Source: Pithys albifrons albifrons (taxonomy: Eukaryota; Chordata; Aves; Passeriformes; Thamnophilidae). From it: 64,000 nucleotides of DNA. Shown one piece after another: positions 1 through 9,839 of the stretch; the first letter of the stretch is position 1, and every line of letters begins with the position of its first letter. The stretch spans positions 7,768,622-7,832,621 of the forward strand of contig NC_092463.1 in the NCBI RefSeq assembly GCF_047495875.1, in the 5' to 3' direction. Position numbers and translations under genes: made by a program. The notes under the pieces are model-generated. The model was not told the origin of the DNA, did not search any database, and saw only the letters and a program-made list of their open reading frames with translations.

Positions 1-2308
1 TGTAGTTCCAAATTTGTAAAAACAATAGGAACGATGAGTAAGATGTATGGTTTGCTTCTGCATTTCAGTGTGCAGATCCATCCAGTGCAATGTCTCTGGT
101 TTTTCCCCTTGCACATGAATATCAACATTTAGTGAAAACTTCATTTTCAGGTTGTCTAGAAAAAGTATTTGCACCAAAGTATCCATGCATCAAGTGTGCA
201 CACAAAAATGTGTAGCCAGGCATTTCCTCATCTCAGTTCAATTTCTGCTTAATGACTGGAATAGTTCTCTGATGGTAAGTGATGAATCCATTCATGTTTG
301 AATGAACAACTCTCAGAATACAAGAACTGCAGACAAGCAGAGTTGTGTTTTCATAGGAATTGCCTGTAAGCATTGCCTGTGCTTGCATCTCCAAGTGGTG
401 GGGGGCTTCAGTTAATTATTCAGTGCTACTCCTCACCACTGATTATGGCACTAGAACTCAGGATTGCCAACTGAAATGTTTAGGTCCTATTTTAAACTTT
501 TTCATTTGCTACCCAACTAAATTGTGATACACTTCAAAGCACCAGATGTTGTGGATCTTGAAAGCATACATAGATCAAAACCTGATTAAACAGATAAAAA
601 GTCTGCTAGTGAGTATGAGCCTTCAGCTGGAGAATCCTTAAGTTGAAAATTGCTAAAAACTAGGAGGGCACAGCTATTTTTACGTCGCTTGCATCCTTCT
701 TAAAAGCACCCACTGATCAGTCATACATCTTTGAGTGGTGTGTTGGCAGGGGGAGATGTTCTGAGCAAAGTTGCTGCTCACAGCTTCCAGCTGATAAGAG
801 ACTTCCTCAAGTGGTGGTGGCTTCTGGGTCTATGTGCTCAATATCCTTGGATTTTCCCTCTGCTAATTTCTTGGCAGATTTTCTAAGTGACAGTATTTGT
901 GCTTTCTACTGTCCTCACATACCAAGAATCGCACCAGACACAGATGCTGGGACAGTAACTGGGAAAGTCATGGGGTCTCTGCCACTTACTCAGGGATTGA
1001 GGCTCAGCTGTGAAGTGCTATCTCTGGACAGCACTAATGTGATTTCATAGATGCCAAAATCTTTTCTTCTCATGTTCCCTCCAAAGCTTTTTCAATTAAC
1101 ATTTATTGATGAGCATCATGTAACAATGTGAGGAAATAATTAGAAAAGGCGCAGACAAAAAAATAAAAATAAAAAAGGAGGAAAATACGTGGAAAATCAA
1201 CTTCGTCTTTTGGAGCATTGCAGCTCCTCGACGATTTCATTTCCTTGGGTGCCCCCTCGTGTCCATCCCTGGTGTAGCCAAATGCTTTTGAACTGACAGA
1301 CACAAAAAAATGTATCCAGTTGCTATCACCTTATAAGGTTAATTAATTTCGAAATTCTTTGTTCCCCATCTTAGTATCCCTGTGACTCCATTTCTAAAGA
1401 ATCCGTGTGCAAATCTGCAGGTTGAAAGTTTATGCCTTATCTTGGACAGTCCAAAACCAAAGACGGATTCCTCTGCTTGTGTTTTCTCCAAGTTATGTGC
1501 ACTTTCAGATCTCTTGAGAGACTTCATCAACACTCCTAGGAATGATTTTAAGGGGAACAATTCCAGCTGAAATGCCAGAGAGTTGGAGATGCTCACAGCA
1601 GCTGATCAAATCAAGGAGTTAAACTCTGTGCCTCTAACTGGAAGTATTTCCCCCATGGGCTGGTGTGCTGGGATACTCACTTTGTAGAGGGTTGAATTAT
1701 GACCAAAAAGACAGAGAGAGTCTTTCCTGTCACATGACACTTAAGTATCTGCTTCAAATAATTATATTCGTAGAAGAGGATCCATCTCTTATGGAAGTAG
1801 AGTAGTGTGTCATCAACTTGCTCTGATATATTCCCTGCTGTGCTACTCAGCATTAGCAGGAGCAGAGTAGGATTCCCTCCTATTCCAGTCTGGATTTGTA
1901 CAGCACATTTGCATTCTTCCTGCTGTTGTAAGAGCAGTAGAAGAAATATTCTAATTATCAAGGCAATGCAAACAGTTCCTCTCTTTGAAACCTCACCAAC
2001 TGAATGCCAAAAATGCACACCCACAGGTGGGTTGTATTCAAGGCAAGCAGGAAGGAAATCGATTGGTCTGGGCTAACAGCCATCCCCATCACCACTTTTT
2101 GGTACACTCAGGAATGAAGATAAGAGATATTAATATGAGTTTGTGAAATGGAAAACAGGTCCTTTCCTCCTCTTAACTCAAAGGGCAAAATAATGTAGGG
2201 AATGGAGTTTTGTCAATACAAATTTTTAAGTTATCAATTTTTACTCTCAGGCTTCAGTCATTTTACTGAAAGGTTATTATTTTGGTGGCCTAAGTGAACT
2301 GAGTTCAT
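1..2308. other. Upstream intergenic DNA, no gene recognised
   Basis: AT-rich single-copy-looking sequence 5' of BRF1. Short open frames occur on both strands, for example around 1339-1596 and 1677-2024. They overlap each other on opposite strands and show no recognisable domain and no exon-like flanking splice sites. An A-rich tract lies at about 1156-1180. I see no CpG island, RNA gene or recognisable transposon in this stretch. Confidence 0.6.
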
Positions 2309-2640
2309 AAAATCATAGACTCACTGAATGGTTTGGGTTGAAATGGAACTTAAAGATCATCTAGTTCCAGCCCCCCTGCTGTGGGCAGGAACACCTTCCA
2401 CTAGACAATGTTGATCCAAGCCCCATCCAACCTGGCCTTGAAGATGTCTAGGGGTGGGACATCCACAACTTCTCTGAGTGACCTCTGCCAGTGCTTCCCT
2501 ATCCTCTGAGTAATGAATTATTTCCTATTATCTAATCTAAACCTCCTTTTGCTTTTGGTTTGAAGCCATTCTTCCCTTGTCCTGTCACTACGTGGTCTTG
2601 CAAATGGTCTCTGTCCATCTTTCTTGTAGGTTCCATGCAG
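2309..2640 (-). mobile_element. CR1 LINE 3' fragment
   Basis: The left edge (aatcatagactcactgaat, then a 'ggtttgggttg...ttaaagatcatctagttcca' type block) is the reverse complement of the avian CR1 3' end. It is followed by the minus-strand counterpart of the 3' UTR/ORF2 end up to about 2640. The copy is 5'-truncated and diverged, as usual for CR1. The right boundary is approximate. Confidence 0.85.
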
Positions 2641-3879
2641 TTCTGGGTTCAATGTTATTGGTCAAAAAAACTTCAGTTAACCCTCTTGCAAGCGTAAAGG
2701 GCAAAGAACATAAAGAGGTGAAAAATTATTTGTATTTTGGCTGGTAGAAAATGGTCCTACAGAAATGTTTTAAATATTTAAGAGGTATTGTATATGAAAG
2801 CTTTCATGAGTGGGAGGCAAAGGACTAAAGTCTTCAGGACTGGAAACCCATTTTCTTTCATCAGCACTAACCTGACTTTATAAGAAGATAAAAATTAAAA
2901 CACACACCCTTCTTCAGTATGACATTAAATGAGGGTTTTTTGGGACAGCAGCTTTGTATTCTGCTCTCACGAGGGCCCTCTGCTGCTCACATTCAAACTG
3001 AAACACTGAAACAGCACAAGTAATTTTCAGAGGGATGTAGAACTGTAGTCCTTATGGATCAGGACTATATTAATCTCTACCTAACTAAGGTAAGAAGAAA
3101 GTTTTTAATGGAAAGGTATTTCAAAACTTCTTGCTGCAGAATTTCTTGTGTTCATGTTGGTCTCTCTCAGAGGATATCAGAAATTGTTTATTGGGGTATA
3201 ATTTTCCCATGATATTATCTACATGGTGTATAATTTTGTGAGTTCATGCTTGGCTGCTGTGGCACTCATTACCTCACCAGCAGCAGGAGGAACTTCAGGA
3301 AGGAAAACAAACTCCAGAAGCAGAAAGAATCTGAAGAAACCCAAAGTTCTTACTTTTCACAAATGTAATCTTGAAAATTGAATAAAAAGAAAGAAGAAAA
3401 ACTGTGTATATAGTGGCAAAATATCCCTTACAATAATGCTGTTTTCCATAAGCAAAAGCACAGAACCTGCAAATTTGGAAGCATATGACATAACTCAGGC
3501 ATATGGAATACTCAGATTTCTGGACAGAACAGTGTAGCTTTAGGATGTGCCCCCGTGTGCTTCTAAATGTGCAAGTCATTTTGTGCCTGAGTTCACAGAG
3601 GTCTGTACCTCATACTTGGCTGCACCTGAGTCATTTGGTGGAAGAGATACTGACAGTAGCGAGGTTGTAAGAAGGTGACAGTTTCTGTTTCTGCATTAAC
3701 TGTGTATTTCAAAAGCTGGCAGATGGAGGTCTGTACAAGCATCCAGCGACGGTAGCTATTCTGATCATCTTCCTTCCCATCTGTGTTATGGTGCTGATTT
3801 ACTACATGTGGGTTGAGTGTTGAAGTGAGCAATAACTTGGATGAAAATGGAGTTCTTTGATTCAGGAACTGATGTGAGT
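2641..3879. other. Intergenic DNA between CR1 copies, nothing recognised
   Basis: Unique AT-rich sequence. The open frames at 3295-3579 and 3593-3919 (minus strand) have no recognisable domain. I see no RNA gene or tandem array. Confidence 0.5.
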
Positions 3880-4352
3880 TAGGACATGAACCTGTTGGAG
3901 CAAGTCCAGAGGAGGGCAACCAAGATGAGAAGAGGGAGGGAGCACCTCTCCTGTGAGGAAAGGCTGGGAGAACTGGGATTTTTCAGACTGGGAAAGAGGC
4001 AGCTTTGGGGTGACATAATTGTGGTCTTGCAGTACCTTAAGGGAGCCTGCAGGAAAGACGGAGAGGGACATTTTATAAGAGCATGTAGTGACAGCACAAG
4101 GGGAATGGCTTCAAACTGAAAGAAAGTAGCTTTAGATTAGATATTAGGAAACAATTCTTTACTCTGAGGGTGGGCAGGTCCTGGCACAGGTTGCCCACAG
4201 AAGCTGTGGATGCCCCACCCATGGAAGTGTCCAAAGCCAGGCTGGATGAGGTTCTGAGCAACCTGGGTAGTGGAAGGTGTCCCTGCCCATGGCAGGGGGA
4301 TTGGAACCAAGTGGTCCCTTCCAGCCCAAACCACTCTGTGATTCTATAATAA
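3880..4352 (+). mobile_element. CR1 LINE 3' fragment
   Basis: Starts with 'gaacctgttggagcaagtccagagga', a standard CR1 ORF2-end segment. It runs through 'gtgggcaggtcctggcacaggttgcc' and the Gly-Trp-rich 3' region to 'ccactctgtgattctata', the CR1 3' terminus. It is forward-oriented and 5'-truncated. The open frames here are CR1 remnants. Confidence 0.9.
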
Positions 4353-4439
4353 TAAAAGAGTTCCAAGAGCTCTAGATCTCAGCTTTGCAGGGCTCAAAGG
4401 GCTTGCTGAAACTGATCCATTGGGCCTCACAAAATTTTT

Positions 4440-4620
4440 ATTTCACCATCACAGAACGACCGATTAGACTTGATGAACTTGACTGATGCCCAGAGGGCGG
4501 TGCGGCACTGGAAGGGGCTGCCCCGGGAAGTCGTGGCTGCCCCAACCCTGGAATTGTTTCCAGGCCGGGGTGGACGGGGCTTTGAGCAAGTCGGTGTGGT
4601 GGGAGGTGTCGGGGGCTGCA
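4440..4620 (+). mobile_element. Degenerate, GC-enriched CR1 remnant at edge of BRF1 CpG island
   Basis: The segment can be read against CR1 3' sequence: a 'cactggaaggggctgccc' block, then 'gaagtcgtggctgcccca', 'ctggaattgtttccaggcc' and 'gctttgagcaa'. Compared with other CR1 copies in the window it has gained G and C throughout. It directly abuts the promoter minisatellite. The homology is read by eye and the right boundary is unclear. Confidence 0.6.
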
Positions 4621-4645
4621 CCCAGGGCCAGGCGCGGGAGCTGTT

Positions 4646-4950
4646 TGCTGAGCGCCCCGGCCCGGCCGCTGAGGGACCGGGACCGGGCACTGAGGGACCC
4701 GGACCAGTCGCTGAAGGACTCGGCCCGTCGCTGAGAGACCGGGAGCGGCCGCTGAGGGACCCGGCCCAGCCGCTGAAGGACCCTGCCCCTCGCTGAGAGA
4801 CCGGGAGCGGCCACTGAAGGACCCGGACCCCTGTTGAGGTCCCCGCACCGGCCGCTGAGAGACCGGGAGCCGCCGCTGAACGACCAGGACCGCTGCTGAG
4901 GGCCCCGCACCGGTCCCTGAGGGACCCGGCCCGGCTGCTGAAGGCGGAGC
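4646..4950. repeat. GC-rich ~20-bp minisatellite upstream of BRF1 exon 1
   Basis: About 14-15 imperfect units begin with a gctga-type motif and follow the pattern GCTGAGGGACCCGGCCC. Neighbouring units alternate between 'gctgagagaccgggagcggcc' and 'gctgaaggacccggaccc' types, which suggests a higher-order ~40-60 bp period. The array has few stop codons in several frames, which produces long spurious open frames on both strands. It ends about 30 bp before the TCTCGCGAGA element. Confidence 0.8.
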
Positions 4951-4960
4951 CGCCGCGGAG

Positions 4961-4970
4961 GGCGGGGCGG
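4961..4970 (+). promoter_or_regulatory. GC box (Sp1/KLF-type)
   Basis: GGCGGGGCGG matches the Sp1/KLF GC-box consensus, 14 bp upstream of the TCTCGCGAGA palindrome. A second copy (GGGCGGGGAC) is at 5071-5080. Confidence 0.6.
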
Positions 4971-4983
4971 GTGCTCGGCGAAG

Positions 4984-4993
4984 TCTCGCGAGA
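4984..4993. promoter_or_regulatory. TCTCGCGAGA core-promoter palindrome
   Basis: An exact 10-bp TCTCGCGAGA occurs 161 bp upstream of the start codon. This motif is known from TATA-less vertebrate housekeeping promoters and is commonly associated with bidirectional activity. Its position just downstream of a GC box makes it a good marker of the BRF1 core promoter. Confidence 0.7.
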
Positions 4994-5153
4994 GCGGCAG
5001 GGCCGCGCTGCTCCCCGTGCCGGTGCCGGCGAGCGAGGCCTGCGCCGAGCCCGGGCCGGGCAGCGCCGGCGGGCGGGGACAGACGGGCGGACCGGCGGAG
5101 GGAGGGAGGAGGAGGAGGAGGCGGCTGAGCCCCGTCCCGGTGCTTCGGGCAGG

Positions 5154-5340
5154 ATGCCGGGCGGGCGGGTGTGCGGCGCCTGCGGGTGCGCGGAGATTGA
5201 GGTGGACGCGGCGCGGGGGGACGCGGTGTGCACGGGCTGCGGGTCGGTGCTGGAGGACAACATCATCGTGTCCGAGGTGCAGTTCGTGGAGAACAGCGGC
5301 GGCGGCTCCTCCGCAGTGGGGCAGTTCGTGTCTCTGGACG
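5154..5340 (+). CDS. BRF1: BRF1 coding exon 1: zinc ribbon of the TFIIIB subunit
   Basis: This encodes residues 1-62 plus the first base of codon 63. BRF1 is the TFIIB-related subunit of TFIIIB, which recruits RNA polymerase III to tRNA and 5S genes in the nucleus. The protein shows the N-terminal zinc ribbon, with C7-x2-C10 and C26-x2-C29. The stretch [19 protein letters not shown] and then the VSEVQFVE segment are diagnostic of BRF1. The chosen ATG has A at -3 and gives a protein start a few residues from the first cysteine, as in other vertebrates. The frame stays open upstream to 4971, but no ATG lies there in frame. The exon ends in a strong donor, CG|GTGAGT. The exon is intact. Confidence 0.95.
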
Positions 5341-5403
5341 GTGAGTGCGGACGGGCCGGGGCGGTGTGTGGGGAGGGCGTCTCGGGCACAGGGAACGGGG
5401 TGT

Positions 5404-5541
5404 GGGGAGAGGGTGTGGAGGGGACAGGGGAGAGGGTGTGGAGGGGACAGGGGAGAGGGTGTGGAGGGGACAGGGGAGAGGGTGTGAGGGGGACAGGGGA
5501 GAGGGTGTGAGGGGGTCAGGGGAGAGGGTGTGGGGGCAAGG
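5404..5541 (+). repeat. 23-bp G-rich minisatellite at the start of BRF1 intron 1
   Basis: Six units start at 5404, 5427, 5450, 5473, 5496 and 5519. The consensus begins GGGGAGAGGGTGTGGAGGGG and ends in ACA, with an exact 23-bp period. The first three or four units are essentially identical and the last two vary. A degenerate unit precedes the array from about 5365. The runs of three or more G on the non-template strand can form G-quadruplexes. The array begins only 63 bp after the exon 1 donor. Confidence 0.95.
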
Positions 5542-5611
5542 GACGTGGCATAAGGAAGGGAGTGCTGTGCGGGGCTGTGGGCAGTGTGGGATCAGGGACA
5601 GGGCACAGGAG

Positions 5612-6265
5612 TGAGCGGCCCAGTGGAAAAGGACCTGGGGGTGCTGATCGACAGCAGCTGAGCATGAGCCAGAGTATGCCCAGGTGGCCAAGAAGGACAG
5701 TGGTATCCTGGCTTGTGTCAGGAATAGTGGGGCCAGCAGGACCAGGGCAGTGACTGTCCCCCTGGGCTGGGCACTGGTGAGGCTGCAGCTCAAGTGCTGT
5801 GTCCAGTTTTGGCCCCTTGGGACACAAAACACGGAGGTGCTGGAGCAAGTCTGGAGAAGGACAACAAACCTGGAGAAGGGTCTGGAGCACAAGTCCCATG
5901 AGGAGCAGCTGGGGGACCTGGAGGTGTTTAGCCTGGAGAAAAGGAGGGTGTAGCCAGGTGTGGCTCAGCCTCTTCTCCCAAGCGGAAAGTGACAGGATGA
6001 GAGGACATAGCCTTAAGCTGGACATAGTATTAAGCTGCACCAGGGGAGGTTTAGGTTGCACATTAAGATGAAATTCTTCACAGAAAGGGTGATTAGACAT
6101 TGGAATGGGCTGCCCAGGGCAGTAGTGGAGTCACTGACCCTGGAGGTGTGTAAGGAAAGACTGGACATGGCACTCAGTGCTGTGGTCTGGTTGTCATGGG
6201 GATGTGAGGTTGTAGGTTGCACTGGATGATCTCGAGTCTTTTCCAACCTAATCAATTCTGTGGCT
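5612..6265 (+). mobile_element. CR1 LINE 3' fragment
   Basis: Typical CR1 ORF2 end: 'gaaaaggacctgggggtgctg', 'gctgtgtccagttttggcccc', then 'ggtgattagacattggaatgggctgcccagggcagt', and the end 'ttttccaacctaatcaattctgtgg'. Forward, 5'-truncated, about 650 bp. It sits inside G-rich intronic sequence, with similar 'gctgtgggcagtgt' phrases on either side (5573-5586 and 6294-6307). These may be pieces of the host tandem sequence that it interrupted. Confidence 0.9.
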
Positions 6266-6289
6266 CTCTGGGTTCAGGAACAAGGCTGA

Positions 6290-7200
6290 GGGGGCTGTGG
6301 GCAGTGTAGGGACAGGGGAATTCTGTGCCAAAGGGTGGGGTTATGGGGATGCTGCGTGGAGGAGTGTGTGCTGGGAGATAAGGACAGTGTGTAGGGGAAA
6401 GGATGCTGTGCAAAGGGGGTACAGGGTTGGTGCATGTGGGACAGGGGCTGTGCAAAGGGGTGTGAGAGGCAGACTGTGGAAAAGTGTGTTGTGCAAAGGA
6501 GGGATGTGGATGGTGCATGTGGGAGCTCGTGCTGCACAGAGTGGAAATGGGAGAGTCAGTGCATGGGGAGTAGTGTTGTGTGCTGTGCAAGGTGAGACAG
6601 AAATGGGGTAGGGGAGGCTGGGATGAATGGGGGAAAAGAGCTGTGCAGGATGGGAGAGATGCCCTGGGTGTGATGGAGTTACTGCCTGGGTGATTGGAGC
6701 TCTGCACTGGGAGGGCAGGTGTGTGAGGAGGTTTGGGGGTCACTGTGGAAGGACTGAGTGTACATGGAATGGGGAGGTAGATGGAGTTATCTGGGGCAGA
6801 GGACAGGAGAGGTTGGGTGTTTCATCAATAGAGGAAATAAGTGGAGACAGAGTGATGAAGGACAAGGAAGCTGGAAGTGAAGGGTCAGGAGTGTCCTTCT
6901 GTCTGTAGATGGGTTGGGATGTTTGTGTGAGTGCCCTGGAGGATAAGATATGGAAGAAGGCCATGTGAAGAAGACACGGAGTTTGGAAGGGGAGAGAAAA
7001 TGGGTATGGGGAGGATATAGTGTTTGAAAAGGGAGAGATGAAAATGGGTATGGGGAATGTGTCTGAGGAGAAAGAAACATAAGCAAAAGCTTGGGAATTT
7101 AGCGGTGAAACAAGAGGGACTGAGGAATTGTATGACTGTGGGAAAGAAAGAGGAATTGTGGTGGAGAATGCAGCACCCCATACTGAAGTCTGGGAGTTTA
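6290..7200 (+). repeat. Degenerate purine-rich repetitive tract
   Basis: Long G/A-rich non-template sequence with recurring but irregular phrases such as 'gctgtgcaaaggggtg', 'ggtgcatgtgggac' and 'aaaatgggtatgggga' (the last at about 6995-7060, nearly duplicated). It looks like a decayed tandem array continuing the G-rich character of the intron start. The Pro/Ser/His-rich minus-strand reading frames here come from this composition. Confidence 0.5.
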
Positions 7201-7874
7201 CTGTAGGCTGGGGTTTGTCTGATGTCATTTCTGTCTTCCAGCTCAGGGTGCTTGCATTACTTTTTTATAGCTTATGAGCAGCTCTTACATCCTTCACTTT
7301 TTCCTGTTGTGATGTGGAGACTGCATTTTTAAGGGCTTGTACTGCTTTTTCCCTCCCACCCAAAATCAAGCAGGACAGATGGCGTGCCTGCTAGAGCACA
7401 TTTTGGGATGCCTTTATCCTACCAAAAAAAATGAAAAGGAGAAGAGAGAGCTGCACCATACTGAGGATTTTCTCCTTCTGGATGAATTGCACTGTACTTT
7501 GCTAAGTTGTTTTAAGGGCTCTTTCCCTTTTGTGTAAGCCCTGAGATATTGCTGTTGGCTCATTTTATTTTTGATGGATAGCACATTATTTTTTGATCTT
7601 CCATAGCTAATTACCAATTGTATTATCTGTTACATGTTACCTGAAAAAATAAATTCCAGCACCTGTGAAGAGGGATAATCACCCCAAGGACAGGTGTACA
7701 CTCTAGCATGGCCATGGTGGCTTTTTTTGGCTGGCACAAGGTGTTGTTGCAGGAGCTTCACTGTGTGTTCATATATAGGTGCAGATGCACTTTGGTGATG
7801 TTTGTGGGAGTGACACAACAGGAATTTCAGAACAAAGCTGTTTACAGATTTGTTGTTACTGCAGAGATGGGTGA

Positions 7875-8076
7875 AGGTGAGGCACTGTGAGGGAGGGGAT
7901 GCACTGCAAAAGATGTGCCCAGAGGTTGTGGATGCCCCAGTCCTAGGGGTGTTCAAAGCCAGCTTGGATGGGGCTTGGAGCAACCTGATCTAGTTGTTCC
8001 TACCCATGGCAGAGTGTTGGAACTAGATGGTCTTTAAGGTGCTTTCCAACTCAAACTATTCTGTGCTTCTGTGAGT
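7875..8076 (+). mobile_element. CR1 LINE 3' fragment
   Basis: It includes 'tgtggatgccccagtcctaggggtgttcaaagcc', then 'gttggaactagatggtctttaag' and an end of 'ctcaaactattctgtgcttctgtg', characteristic of the CR1 3' end. Short, diverged forward copy. Confidence 0.85.
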
Positions 8077-9446
8077 ATGGGTCCTGATGTGAGTGGCTGA
8101 TGCTGGTGCAATTCTTTGTTTCAAAACAGATGCTTCTGTTACAAATATTTAATTTTTCTTGACTTAAACTGAGTGATGGAAGCTAATCTGAAAAGTTGTA
8201 TTTGTGCTGCAGCAACAGTGTCTTCATGATGTGTGCTTGTCTATGTGTGTGTATGACACTGATTTAAGTCCTTAGAAATGGGGAGAAAAGTCCTTTCCTG
8301 TATAAGAAAGACTTAGTATTTTTAGGTGTTATGCTGGGCAGAGAATTTCCAAAGGAGTGTATATTTCTTTCTAAGTCAGAAAACATGTGCTGAAAGCATT
8401 TTCTGATAAGTTACATCTTTCATCTTTCTGATTACATTAACAGGTTTCCATCAAAGTTCCCTGTTTTTAACACGTTTTCCTGTTCTCTTTGTCAGGTCTT
8501 TGGGTCTGTGGCCCTGAGGGGTCCCTTGTGTATGAAATGCCTTGGGCTGAGACTTCTTGGGCTGCAGGTCTGGTGATCTCAGGCAGTCCTAATGTGTGGA
8601 TTATTTTCACTGACAGAGGTGTCTGGGCTGCTGTTTTTGAGCCCCTGGCTCGTGGTCAGTAGGGCTGGGTAACTTGGAGAACGTTGTGTAGTATTTCCAA
8701 GGGATGAGAGATAACAGGTTCTCTGTTGCAGGGCTGGGAGTTGAACAGGGCTCTTTGTGGAGTTCAGAGCTTCTGGTTGCGAAACAAGATTCCCCAAATC
8801 CTTCCAAGATCCGCAACTACTTCTATTTGTGTGCTGATACATGTTGAATAGTTTTAGATGCCTTTATTAATAATTTTTTCAACTTCATCATAAAGAAGTA
8901 AAAGGGAACGGAAAGGTACTGTTGGTGATTTCTCTTTGGTACATGTAGAAAAACCTTTTATGTTGCCAAGTTGCATATTCGGATTTCAGAATCTTGCATC
9001 TGTGCTGAAGGAGGAAGAGAGTCCTGCATTTCTCTATATTAATACAGGGTGGCCTGTCTAGATCATGCCAAGTCCTTGCTAATAAGTCCGGCAGAATCAC
9101 TATAAAACATGGGAAATACCTTATTTTATTTTCTGAGGGTTGGAGGAAGCTGTGAGATCACAGTTAAATATTCCCAGGCAGTATTTACACTGAGCTGTTA
9201 CTGAGCTGGTGCAGACAGCCACAGCCTCAACACTGGTGCCTTTCACAGAGAAGTTTGGTGTAAGTGAGCATTTTCTAGGGCAGGTGTGAGTCTGTTTCTT
9301 TCCATTGTCTTGAAGGTTTGAACCACTGAGCTTTGGTGTACTGAGAAAGTGTGGGCTTGTGCTCAGCTGTCAGTGAGAGGTTTTGCTTTGCTGCTGCATG
9401 AAGGTTTGGGAAAACTCAGGCTAGGAAGTCTGTTGGAAAAAAGGGT

Positions 9447-9575
9447 AGAATCATAGAATCATTTAGGCTGGAACAAAGACCTTAAATGTCATCAAGTCCA
9501 ATCGTTAACCCAGCACTGCCAAATCCACCACTAGACCTCGTCCCTGAGTGCCACATCTACAGGATGAGCTGACAA
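9447..9575 (-). mobile_element. CR1 LINE 3'-end fragment
   Basis: It begins 'agaatcatagaatcatttaggctgg', followed by 'tcatcaagtccaatcgttaacc', the reverse complement of a CR1 3' end with octamer-type tail. Only about 130 bp remain. Confidence 0.8.
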
Positions 9576-9839
9576 AGTAGCAACAGTGAAGGGCAGATGA
9601 GGTGTCTGTACAGGTAGATATGGGGTAACAGTGGTTTTTGCAAAATGGCTTGGTTTGCAGATCCTTTAGAGCTTTCTAAGGAAGTTGGTTAGTGCGCAAA
9701 GCAGAGGGTTGGATTTTCAAAAGAAGGTCAGCAAGATCCTTCACCAGAAAGAAGCTTTTATAGAATCTGAGCTGTAATGGGTAAGGGAAAGTCCTTACAG
9801 ACCCGAGTAGCTCCTGAAATGACAAGAAGTGTGGTCTAG

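Larger units (their letters stand above)
4480..5400. promoter_or_regulatory. BRF1: CpG island promoter of BRF1
   Basis: This is the only long CpG-dense, strongly GC-rich block in the window. It covers the predicted 5' UTR, exon 1 and the start of intron 1. No TATA box is visible upstream of the start codon, which suits a housekeeping Pol II promoter. Internal elements include GC boxes at 4961-4970 and 5071-5080 and the TCTCGCGAGA palindrome at 4984-4993. The transcription start is not determined but probably lies near 4990-5100. Confidence 0.8.

Noticed and set aside
4427..5389. 320-codon open frame on the minus strand, Pro/Ser/Arg-rich
   Set aside because: It is produced by the GC-rich minisatellite and CpG island; overlapping frames on both strands are also open and the amino-acid pattern simply repeats the tandem unit.
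5263..6100. Long minus-strand frames rich in Pro/Ser/His
   Set aside because: They follow from the G-rich 23-bp array and a CR1 fragment; no domain, and they overlap the true exon 1 antisense.
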